Source: Trichostrongylus colubriformis (lineage: Eukaryota; Nematoda; Chromadorea; Rhabditida; Trichostrongylidae). Taken from it: a stretch of DNA of 64,000 nucleotides. A program made the translations under genes and the position numbers. This document shows positions 1 through 10,193 of this stretch, piece by piece. Position 1 is the stretch's first letter, and the number at the start of each line of letters is the position of its first letter. The notes beneath the pieces are model-generated. The model saw nothing but the letters and a program-made list of their open reading frames with translations, ran no database searches and was not told the origin of the DNA. The stretch covers positions 51,940,591-52,004,590 of the forward strand of contig OZ022258.1 of NCBI GenBank assembly GCA_963978905.1, given 5' to 3'.

Positions 1-26
1 TCATGTCCATCTCGGTGTCTCTTTAG

Positions 27-3000
27 GGATGGATCGTGTTCTGTGTCATGGAGACTTATATCCAATGAACACACTTTGGAAGCAGGGCGAACATGGGCTC
101 GAATTAGCTGCTGTGATAGATTACCAGGTAAGAAAATAGAAAACTAAGTAGAAAAATTTTCATGTACACCATTCTATTGTATTCAAAAGCACTGGGATGG
201 GGCAGGGAAGGAAAGCGTATTCTAAAACACTGTCCTCTGTAAAAGAATACTTGAATTCTGAAGAGTAATCTGTAGCGAAAATCGCTTTGGGGCGCTATTA
301 CGACCTAAAACTGCACGCTTCCCTCGAATTGCACGCTTCAGACGGACCGACTCCACTGTCATTTGATGTCGCGTAGGACTAAATTGATTTCATTCGTGTT
401 GATGCTAAAATGTGAAATGGTACACAGCAATAAACAAGAAAAACAATTAAGGGCGAATAAACTAAAGACTGAGAAAAAGGGTGATCATAATAAAAACCCA
501 GTGAACTTACGGTCGAGGTCTTGGTAAGGCTGGTAGACATCGTGAGCGCAAGGAACCAGCTGCAGGCCACCGTAACTCATACCGAAGCCTAAATTGCCAG
601 CTTTCGGTGTTTGCATGCACTACAACGAGCGGCTAATAGTGGTACTGCACAAAGGGTTTGCAGCAAGTGACTATTAAGCTCTCACAACCGGACATTCAAT
701 CCCGCCCATGTCGTTAAAGTTCCGAAGAATATGCAGCTAAATGTGTTCAGTGCTGGAAATATGATGATCGCTCTAAATACAGCTGTGGTTTTCATACTGT
801 AACCCGACACGATGAGTTATCGGAGAGTAATGCACGTTAAGTAGCATGGGATCCACGGTGAGACGAGCGTTAGGATCGTTCGCCGCGCGCGGCAAATGCT
901 GGCGACTCCGACGCGGCGTGGTACGGTACCCGCGGTGCGGTTTCGCCCTGGGGCGCAATCGTTTCGTCTCTACCGCTGCTTCTTCGTACAATCCGCTTCT
1001 TCTTTTCTTGTCGGTTTCGGTGATTAAAATTTATGGTTACTGTTGTACTAATTAGGTTTTTCACTCCTCCACTGTTTGAACGAAGGACAACACAACGTAT
1101 GAGGCGGAGACGCAACATTTGCGTCCCAATGCAAAGCTTCATCGCGAATACCGTACCACGGTATTGAAGTCGATTTGCCGCCCGCGGCAATCGACGATCC
1201 TAACGCTAGACACTCGGGATGGAAAATAGTCCGACGAATGGGCTGTATAAGAGTCACACTTCCGACTAACGGCATTCATTATAAGCAGGAAATCGATCGG
1301 TGTAAGGTTAGACAACGAGGCATCTATAAAGAGAATAGCACCGTTCTTCGAAAAATTGATTGCTAGCTGTCTACTGTAACTATAACGTAGGGCCGCTTTG
1401 AAAACACAGTTTTGAATGAAAATCGTGTGCATTTATCATCTCCAACGAACTCAAAGACAGTGTTAGTGATAGTGTGGGTGATAAGAAAGCCCAAAAGGAG
1501 TCATTTATTGAAAAAGTACTGGTTTGAAAGGCCTATGCATGGCGAAATCCCCCGCGGAAGGCGCCCCCTTGAGCTGTGGCGGAGGCGGCCTCGTCAGGGC
1601 AAGCCGCCTTGGTTTAGGACAGCCCACCTCCAGGCGACGTGATTAGTGGTTGGTCACTGTGAGGTTGGTCAAGGAGATCGGAAGGATTGAAAGTAACGCA
1701 GCGCGCTTTCTCACTTTTAGCTTGAAGCTCACCACACGAAAATAGATGCTGTCGCATTTCCGAACATCCCTTCATGTTTACGTCTTGGTAATGCCAATGG
1801 AAAACCTATGCAGACTACCCGCATCTTGACGGAAAGGTCGTCCGCTCCTAGAACCAACGGTGGGAAGGGGGTCCTATTCTCGGGTTTTTGGCCATCTCAT
1901 CCGTTTTTTCTCCACTGTCCTGTTACTAGGCATCTCGGCTTTCATATTCACTACTTCTTTTACTTTTCGTCCGGATTTCCCCTAAAGCTGCCTTTAAGTC
2001 AACACCTAGCGCTGTAGCCTTTACAGTATCCATACGAGTCCGAAAAATTTTCTTAGCGATTGTAATATAGTCACAATATCTAAGCAATTAATCGATAGTC
2101 ATCGAAACACCATTTAGCTCGCTCATTTCGGATGCTCCGCCGTCGACCTCGTTTTTGTTTTCATGGCATTTCTTAGTGGAGAAGACAGGCGAGCACATTG
2201 GGAAGAACTTTTGGAAATCTTCTATGAGTATGTCAGAGAGGAAATAGCCGATAAGAAGATGCCGTACACTCTCGATAAGGTATGGTCCGGTTTCTTCCCA
2301 TTCCGAAATTTTTGCAAACTTTAGAATGCAGGACGCGATCATATCATTTCAGCTCAAAGAGGCATATAAGCAACTCTTTCCAGTAGTGGCGTTCATTGTA
2401 TTACCATTTATGGCGCCTATTCTCGAAATATTGAACAGGCATGAAGACGAGGATCATAGGAAAGAGGTACGTTATATCGGGCACGGAACCGTTTCATTGA
2501 GCTACATCTAAAAACACTACCTGGGAAAGAAGGAAATGCGAAAGATATAGAGAAAGTAAAAGAGACAAGCCTGATTCCTTGAAAACAAAAATTCCAGTTT
2601 AGAAGGGGTAATATGTGGTGAAACTCGCATTAAAAAAGCACGGAATGGGATTTTATAACCATCCCGCAGCACTACGAGTCGTGCTGCCGTTCATCCAGTG
2701 AGGGAGTTGCCTGTAGCACGAGACAGGATTCACCGGCAAACGTAGCCTTTTGCCCTATCTGTATCTACCCCACCGGCTAGTAATGGAGAGGGCCACGAAA
2801 TGATAGGATTGAGGAGAAGGGCTTCCGAAATCTCATTTCTCGGGTTTTTCGCCGTTTTATTTCGTTCTTTCTCAACTGTTACACAGCTAACTTCCTTACT
2901 TGTATATTCTACGAGTATTCTACATTATAACTCTTCCGGTGTCTACAAGTGGGCTATTCAGGAATGTCGCTTTTGACCAGTCATTCTTCGTAATAAAGCA

Positions 3001-3762
3001 ATAGCACACATGTAAATCACTTCAGCTCCTGTTTCTTCACGCCTCATCGGGATTACTCTTTATGTGTAACCACAAAAGATGCCTCGATAAAATCCTTCGT
3101 CTGTAACTTTATACGGATCTTGATCTTACCGTGTCGAAGTTACCCAATATATTCCTGGCTGAATGCTGCTGTGAGCGCAATGATTAGGGGAACGGTCCAG
3201 GCCTGAATTTCGAATTTTTAGTACTGGTACCTAAGCATTCTTTCGCCTATGGATTATACCAGGTAATACGCATGCCATCCTCTACAACTTGGTGGGTGAC
3301 GGTAGAGATCACTGTGGAAGTTTGAAATTTCTGAAAGTGGTGATCAGAGGACCCTCAGGTAAACGAGCACTGATCTACGAAAATCGCAGCTTTCGATTTT
3401 GAAGACTGAAAAGTCGTGGTATTGCTTTATTCTGAGGCTTTAATTTCTACTTTTTTGGCAAGGCAGATAGAAGTAGCGTCCGCTATATCGATACAACAGA
3501 GTATTATAGCCGTCGTCGTCATTGTTGCCTTAAACTGAAAATGATAAAATTAGTAGAAATATATTAAAATAATAATAATGATATAGTAAACCAAATTATT
3601 TCAGTAAAAAATGAATGAATAACTAGCACATGAAATAGTAGAATTAATTAATTATTTCAGTGTATGGAAATGACATTGAAGAAAGTGGAGTGCATACTGG
3701 AGGACCTTTTCTACTACCATGATCGAAATATGAAGATTCGTGGAAGGAAATCCGTCGTCTAA
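27..3762 (+). CDS. Gene A: CHK-kinase-like (DUF1679) protein, 3' part only
   Basis: Only the last four exons are inside the window: 27-127, 2118-2279, 2353-2466 and 3661-3762 (TAA at 3760-3762). Each is bounded by AG/GT signals and all join in frame. The first carries the catalytic motif CHGDLYPMNTLW, the Brenner-type H-G-D-x4-N of phosphotransferases, and ends in AAVIDYQ, the metal-binding Asp segment. The second has HFGCSAVDLV followed by LSGEDRRAHWEELLE, diagnostic of the nematode DUF1679/CHK group. The third is LKEAYKQLFP plus a hydrophobic helix, and the last is a short basic tail ending RGRKSVV. Exon lengths 101, 162, 114 and 102 match gene D except for one codon fewer in exon 9. Exons 1-7 must lie upstream of the window. 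By family, the protein is a cytosolic ATP-dependent small-molecule kinase; the substrate is unknown. I found no canonical AATAAA within about 150 bases after the stop. Confidence 0.88.
128..2117. repeat. Intron 8 of gene A: interspersed repeats
   Basis: No coding exon is recognisable in this 2-kb intron. From about 172 it carries a copy of an interspersed repeat whose other copies start near 30517 and 48065 and, inverted, end near 20520 and 35945. The shared core reads gtagcgaaaatcgc, then cacgcttc repeated, then tttgatgtcgcgtag. A foldback element follows at 845-1222. The last part (about 1880-2000) resembles T-rich repeats near 27940 and 40020. Confidence 0.5.
845..1222. mobile_element. Foldback (inverted-repeat) element in gene A intron 8
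   Basis: The left end (845-900, with gcgttaggatcgttcgccg) and right end (about 1165-1222, with gcaatcgacgatcctaacgc) are imperfect inverted copies. Both contain GC-rich CGCGCGGCAAA-type sequence. There is no transposase reading frame, so it is probably a non-autonomous DNA transposon. Target duplication is unresolved. Confidence 0.5.
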
Positions 3763-4001
3763 CATTTTAAGTGGAAGTGACTACAAAATAGGACTCGAAC
3801 TTTTGCGAAATACCCTTGATCTATGTACCTGAGTCTTAATATTACAGATAAAATTATGAGCGTATGGTTGATTACTCGTACACATAAGGAAGATGACATG
3901 ATTGACATTTTGACAACTTGATGCTATTTACAAAGTACAAAGCATTATCTGCAAAGCTTCTCTGTGGCTGCAAAACCGCTCAACGTGGAACGCTGATATT
4001 G

Positions 4002-4230
4002 GGATGAGGCTACTTACGTCAGAAAACCGCGTGGCCGCCCGCGGCGGGTGCGTGTGCCAGTGGCAGGGCATGGCAGCCTTCAAGCGAGGCAGTGTGGCAT
4101 GAGTGGAAGCGCAGAGGTGACGCAGCCACGCTGTGCAGGGCTCTCAAGAGCAATCGATTCGCAGATGGTACTGGTGGCGCCGCGAGTGCGACGCCACTGA
4201 AGCGACTTTCTGGCGTACGTAGTCTCACCC
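4002..4230. mobile_element. MULE-like non-autonomous element, copy 1
   Basis: Terminal inverted repeats begin GG-TGAGGCTACTTACG and GGGTGAGACTACGTACG. The element is flanked by a perfect 9-bp direct repeat CTGATATTG (3993-4001 and 4231-4239). A 9-bp duplication is typical of Mutator-like elements. The GC-rich interior opens in several frames and produces spurious reading frames. The interior is shared with 30220-30480 and 62143-62383. Confidence 0.7.
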
Positions 4231-5368
4231 CTGATATTGAACAATACTGACCAACAACATCGTCTTCAAGGTATTAGTCTTTCTGAAAAAAAAAGATATT
4301 GCGGAAGCTGATTAAACGAACCAAACGGGTAAGAAGTAGTAGAAAGTCGTGAAAACCGTAGCATTATCCTGAAGGGAAAAAACTTTTGTGACTTCGGGAG
4401 GGTGAAGAGTTGTTGTTAGATCTGTGGAAATGTGGTGCAATGGTTTGGCAGCAGAAGATTGAATTTTGTTATAATTGTCGCAAGGATTTTATCATTCCCA
4501 TAAGCACGGTCCAGGTATTAACTCTCTTCAGAATGGAGGTGATTGGAATGTACTAATAGTAAAACTAATAAAACAAAAAATAACAATAATAGTAAATGAA
4601 AATAAAAAATACAAAAATCTATAATATATTTTTTACGAAAAATGCAGTCGGTGTTATAGCGCGCATTTGTGTCAACTCGCATACATGACTAGCTTTAAAA
4701 CTGACCAAGCAGATGGAAGGCAGCATTGACTTCGACGGTACTGCGAAGAGTTTGACCTATGGCTTTCCCGGTGGCGTGGTGTTTGGTTTTTTATCGAGTG
4801 CTTGGCAGAAAAATGCACATATCAAGTATTATAGCAGATAAGGGGCTCCTAGTGAGACATTTGCAGTTTATGGACTTGATAAGATGATACTTCGTGTAAG
4901 ACAATTATAAATAAACGAACTCTCGGTAGCCTAAAAGTAAAAACAATAATGAAAATCTTATCAAATGAAAAAGCCTGCGACAATCTTTAAAGGCATTGTT
5001 GGGAGTAATTTCGGTAGATTGTGGAATAAGTGTGGAATATGAAAGTTGAGGTGATCAGTGGTGCGAAGGTAGAGAAAGAACGGAATAAAGCGTTTGAAAA
5101 TCCAAGAATGAGAGCGTGAAAACCCTTCTTTCCTTTCGCTCCTTCTGCATCACTAGCAGGAAGGGACAGGTGCAGGAGGGAGAGGGTCTATGTCAGCCAG
5201 CAGCAAACGTTACCTCTCGCGATTTTCTAATGGGAGGGGTTTCGCCTAAGATCGTACAGTTTAACGTGAAATGTTCGTTCACGAGGAATCTTGCTTCTTA
5301 TTTTATCTCTAGCGATCCATATCCCTAGCGGTGCTTCACGCAAGATTCATCAAGGCCAGGGTGTATTC

Positions 5369-5790
5369 AGGAATCGTCCACGGGAAAATGAGTTCCTTGG
5401 TTACCCATATATTTATATTGTATTTACATAGTGTGGACCGCATACAAACTCTCACGCGAAATATGTGAATGCGGCTGGGATACATCCGCCAAATTCCTGG
5501 CCGGTTCCGAGTGAACCGGGCTTCCGAGTGTACCCTCCCCCCCCCTCTCGTTTGCCGCGGCGAGCGGTACGTAGCTTTCCGTTCCTGCAATGCGTCTCCG
5601 ACCACGGCGGACGACTGTGCGAGACCACTTGCTTGGAGGCCTCGCCCACCGGGTCGAGACTTTGTGGTGCTGTATATTAGCCAAATTCACATTCTCCATG
5701 CGAAACTTTGCAGGCGGCCCAATTAGGCAAATACAACATAAACATATGGGTAACAAAAAAAAAAAACTCATTTTTCCGTGTACGATTCCC
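5369..5790. mobile_element. Foldback element 1 of a tandem pair (TTAA-type family)
   Basis: It starts AGGAATCGTCCACGGG and ends with the inverse, ...CGTGTACGATTCCC. The arms are long diverged inverted repeats containing ttacccatatatttat and gcaaatacaacataaa. It directly abuts element 2. Reading frames here occur on both strands because the sequence is palindromic and are not genes. Confidence 0.65.
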
Positions 5791-5794
5791 TCAA

Positions 5795-6219
5795 AGGAAT
5801 CGTCCACGGAAAATGAGTTTCTGTGTTACCCATATATTTATGTTGTATTTGCCTAATGTGGGCCTCATGCAAAATTTCACGCGAAAATATGCGAATCTGG
5901 CTGAGATACAGCACCACAAAGTGTGGTCCCAGTGGGCGGGGCCTAAGAGAAAAGCCTCGTTCCGTCGTCCGCCGTGGTCGGAGACGCATTGTAGGAGCAG
6001 AAAGTTTCGTAAACAGTCCCACTCTCCGTTCCTAACGGCGGAGGACCACGGGACGAGGCTTTTACTCTTAGGCCCCGCCCACTGGGACCGCACTTTGTGG
6101 TGCTGTATCTCAGCCAGATTCACATTTTTACGCGTGGAATTTTGCATTAGGTCAACATTAGGCAAATACAACATAAATATATGGGTAACACAAAAACTCA
6201 TTTTCCGTGGACGATTCCT
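5795..6219. mobile_element. Foldback element 2 of the tandem pair (TTAA-type family)
   Basis: Ends are AGGAATCGTCCACGGAAAAT and its inverse. The arms are nearly perfect over about 200 bases each, centred near 6007. Right flank is TTAA (6220-6223); left flank is TCAA, so insertion at TTAA is likely. Fragments of the same family occur at 10430-10871, 31043-31074 and 42832-42853. Confidence 0.68.
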
Positions 6220-6630
6220 TTAAATAGCGACACTTTCTTTCTCAAACTTGCTGCACATGTGGAAGCATGGGGTGATTACAGGTGATGAAAAAACGACTCG
6301 TCAGATGTCACAGTAGATAAGTGGCTTCAGTGAACTGTAAGTGCTTTGCTCTTAGTGTTATCTATCTGAACAACCTAGTTCGCTTAGAACACCCTCTTAG
6401 ATATATTTTCATGAACTTTTCCGTTTTTTCGAAAGGTTTATACGGGAGATGGGGCACTGCTTTCCTGTGTTTTTGATGTCCATGTTATCGCTCTACCCGC
6501 TTTTTTTATGTGCAGGCTTAGCAATATAAAGCCATACAGTTATGAGGATATGTTTTCTGCTAACAGTAGGTTTTCGCAGCGTTCTTGATTTGTGGAATTA
6601 TTGTCTTGCGTCGCCTTTTTTGAAATGTAT

Positions 6631-6985
6631 AGCCTTATGTCAAATTTTCGCCTTGCGGCGTCACACTCGTGGTGCCATCAGTACGATTTGCCGCGGCCGG
6701 TTGGAATTCCGCTCGGAACGCAAGGAGCTGGTACTTTGGAGATCCTTTGAAGAAATATCTGTTCATCTCAGTTATCTGAAAACATTAACTTTGTACCCTA
6801 AAAAGACAAAATAATAACATAGAACATAAAAGAAACCATAACATTACATGATAACCATCCTGATCAATAAATGATCACTTGGGGGGTGGAACTCCAAAGG
6901 AAGCGTGCGTAACCTACGCAATCACACGCGAAGAAATCCGCCGCAGAGCTGGCCACGCGCGAACGCGAAAATTCGACATAAGGCT
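6631..6985. mobile_element. Foldback element with 21-bp terminal repeats
   Basis: The left end AGCCTTATGTCAAATTTTCG and the inverse of the right end differ at one position over 21 bases. The subterminal part (gtggtgccatcagtacgatttg) resembles the interior of the MULE-like family, so it may be a distant subfamily. No target duplication was identified. Confidence 0.5.
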
Positions 6986-8175
6986 CCTTTTTATAATGGT
7001 CGCAGCGCAGCCGCATACGCTTCGATGGCTTGTGAATCGTAATGATATGACACCACACCCTCAACTCCCTTTTTTTCTCGTTACATCCGCAAGTGAAGTG
7101 AGGGGCCAGTTGTTGCTTATCACAGCGCTTTTCCCTTTACAGACCACTTTATGTATAGGTGGCTAACTAACCACAATTCCATCGAAGAATTGGATTCTCA
7201 AACCATGCATGCACTCGCAAGTGCAACTGATTCCTTCAACACCGGGATAAGTTGCTAATGTAACTGAAAAATTAGGAGTAAGGGGCCCTAACAAGCTTAC
7301 GCGCACACATACATTTCTGAGATTACCGATTCGGGCGTTTTGAACTACTCGTAGCCTCATACAACAATTAATGATCCCATCCGGTAAATGTTGCTTTCGC
7401 TTCTAACCAACTGCCAGGCTTTTGCACATCTTGAACTTTCTGCTTTCCTATTACGTACTCTTCTAATCAATTTTGAAATCGCTATGCACTTAGCGTTCAC
7501 ACCATCACGAATTTTGGAAATCGTTCTTAAAAGCAACTCTTCTTTTGTCGCCGTTCCCAATTCTTCTAAGCTCGTAACAGAAGCCTCTTTGCTTCGCTGC
7601 CTTACTTGGGTACATGTACAGAGAAAAAGTGAAGCAGTCACTCGAAGACGAGTAAGATGCATATAGAGGAAGAGGAAGATGCTCCAGGTAGCTGTATGTT
7701 TCAGTGTTTGTTTTTGTATTGCTTTGTATTTTGTTTTGTGCTCGAACAACCACCGAGCAAAACATAATTAACATCATATGGTTTTTTTTTACAGATATGT
7801 GACTAACATAGCATATTCATTAACACATCCTTGCGTGATCCCCAATAATTCATCGATATTTCCCTGTTTCGTGCCACTACGCCTCGTTCCCTGTGAACTG
7901 AGCCACGCCCTGCTGCTGGTTCTACCGCAGAGTATGAAAGCAGTCTTAACGGTCGGCGATGCGACCGCTTCGAGGCTGAAATTTACTGGTAAATGTAGAT
8001 ACGACCCGATTAGTCATGTGAAGGCATGTTACTCATTTTTTTAATTCTTTCGACAGAATAGTCAAGCAAAAGTGGACGAAATGAAGTGGCCCCCTTCCAC
8101 TAGGATAGTGCTCAATCGAATGGGCGGAATGGATCAGATATAGGAGGTGCCAAAAAAACTAATTTTTCTCTCGGC

Positions 8176-8499
8176 TCACTTCGGCGAAGTATACAAAACA
8201 GAGGGTTGTGAAAGAGATAAAAGTATTAGAGCAAAATACCCTTGAGATGTTCCTCTAGAAATATGAGCAAGCTGAGGTATACCGCTTTCACCGTCATGAC
8301 AATATGGAGTCTTCCGTGCACAGTGGGGCTTTAGAGCATTGACGGCATCAGGGTCCGCCTTAAATTGCAGAGCCAATTTCTGTGGTGAATCTCTCGTGGA
8401 AGGCTTCCTAAGGACTGACGCTTTGCTTAGTGAGAGTCGCAGAGGTTTAGCTGCTTGGTTAACGCTGCTATGGTCTGCAGTGTCATTTTCATGCCTCAA
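8176..8499 (-). other. Uncharacterised minus-strand open frame, possible exon relic
   Basis: A 107-codon open frame beginning MRHENDTADHSSVNQAAK and containing LSLSKASVLRKPSTRDSPQK. Its composition looks more protein-like than neighbouring frames, and the frame continues open upstream of the ATG. I recognise no family, see no partner exons, and cannot exclude chance. Confidence 0.2.
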
Positions 8500-9520
8500 A
8501 ACCGCTTCCTGAAGGCTTTCATTGGTAATGACACATTATGGTTCTTGCAAACGAAGGATGTTGAAAAACGGAATACCTAAGGGCACCACCAGGACAGTAG
8601 GTGAATTGGTGGCATTAGCAAATCCGTGGTATCAATGGGTTCTGAAGGATAGGACTGGATACGTATTGACTCCTTGGTTCCACTCACTTGGAAGGATTGT
8701 AAAATGGGAATTCTTCAGATTCTATTTATTCCATCTTAACAATCCTTCACTCAAAGAAATCTATGCGTACCTGATCTTTCTGAAATAAATCCACCAACTT
8801 TGAAGCCTACCTTGAACAATACGTTTCTGATTCTTTTCCGAAAATTCTGCTGGTACCACTAGTACCACATTCTGAGCAGTACCTTACTGATGAAGCAGTG
8901 AAAGGATATTTTACTCTATCTGCGCATATATGGGTGTTTCGAACGGAAGCGAGAACAGTTTTGTGATTCGTCTTTTCAAGCAATATTTTCTTCGGTTGGG
9001 CTGCTGTTATTCCTTGAAGAACCCTGATCTGCACCATGCTGCGATCGTATGTGTCTGTCGTCCTGTGTACTCTCACTTCAACGTGCTATTTCTTGTCCGC
9101 AACACACGACCCCTAAGCGGTACCAGAATGTCATTGATAATAGCGTGCTCACGTTATAGTGAGCATGACGACGCATGCAATTGCATGGTGGCGCGATTGT
9201 ACTGTTGTACAAGCGATGGCATCAGCCCTACGGGCCTATTTCGATGTCACTTTGAAAAGTTGCTTGTGGAGTCTGTTCGCCTTTTGGATAGTGCCACGCG
9301 GGTATAATATAGCTTATTCAGATACGAATATCAGGATCAGCAGCGGAATAGTGACGCCGCTTCGTCCGCCGTCCATCGATGAGTTCACCGAAAAGCAGGG
9401 GTCCTTCAGTTTGGAGCGGGAAAACTGACGGGTGTCAAGTTAGTGATTAGACGATGCCTGAACAGAGTAATCGTGTCGTAGAACCCAAACAGGAAATTGA
9501 ATGGTCAACCCTTCCTTTAA

Positions 9521-9568
9521 TTGACCGGGTATTGAATACAGTAGTTGACCGGGTATTGAATACAGGAG
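9521..9568. repeat. 24-bp tandem repeat, two units
   Basis: ttgaccgggtattgaataca at 9521 recurs at 9545 with period 24. Two copies only, about 600 bases upstream of gene B. Confidence 0.7.
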
Positions 9569-10185
9569 TGCCGAGGAGCCGACAGGTCCACGCCGCTTTC
9601 TGGTATTGCCGGACCGTCGAGTGGGTGATGTGGCCTGAATGAGAATACAGCAGCAAATGAATAGACTAGGTAAGACGAATTGAAAGACGACTAGCCTGCA
9701 GTCGTCGCTGAAGCACAAGGCGCGGGGCAGCCGAGCTTATCGGCTCACTGATCGGCTGCGAGAAGGCCGAGGCGAGGAGAATGCGGTGTGCCCGAAGCGG
9801 AGCAGACGATCGCTGATATTGATTGTAAGCTTTAAGGGTGATCGAAGAGGAATAATTAAAAGACGACCGTAGAAAAATCGTAGAAAATACCGTAGAAAAA
9901 ATTACCGTAGAAAAATCTCGACTCAGCTCAGCTCAGCTTTGCTCGGTCCCCGGAGATAGTATTGTGAACCTTATATACAGCGCGATTACGTGGTTATTGA
10001 GACCATTAAATCCTTCTCTGTAAACATAATTTTCTCCAAGAAATCTATGTTTTGAGAGCTAGGCTTTCTCATGCATTTGTTAGAATGAAATCTACCAAAA
10101 AATGTAAACATAGCTAGCTACTTGCCTGGGAATCTGGAAAAATCTGGGAAAAGTCGCATTTTGCGACATTGCTTGATTTTATTCA

Positions 10186-10191
10186 TTTCAG
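10186..10191 (+). promoter_or_regulatory. 3' splice acceptor before gene B start (probable trans-splice site)
   Basis: TTTCAG ends two bases before the ATG of gene B, after a T-rich stretch. In nematodes a T-rich TTTCAG just upstream of the start codon is typical of spliced-leader addition. A 5' UTR intron would look the same. The upstream ATG at 10122 is in frame, but would lie in the outron under this reading. Confidence 0.6.
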
Positions 10192-10193
10192 GA

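Larger units (their letters stand above)
3763..10193. other. Intergenic region A to B
   Basis: I see no convincing gene in this 6.4 kb. It contains a MULE-like element (4002-4230), a tandem pair of foldbacks (5369-6219), a foldback with 21-bp ends (6631-6985), a 24-bp tandem repeat (9521-9568) and a (taccgtagaaaaa)n-like stretch near 9866-9917. A 107-codon minus-strand frame at 8176-8499 is a weak candidate exon. The stretches 7000-8150 and 8520-9420 show only short frames without motifs. Confidence 0.5.

Noticed and set aside
4019..4228. GC-rich open frames repeated at 30212-30472 and 62038-62247
   Set aside because: They are the interior of the MULE-like MITE read in different frames.
5708..6223. 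171-codon open frame plus mirror frames on the minus strand
   Set aside because: It lies within a palindromic foldback element; matching frames on both strands are a symmetry artefact.
10122..10193. Longer N terminus for gene B from the in-frame ATG at 10122
   Set aside because: An acceptor lies two bases before the ATG at 10194, and the other copies start at the equivalent position; the extension has no similarity to them.
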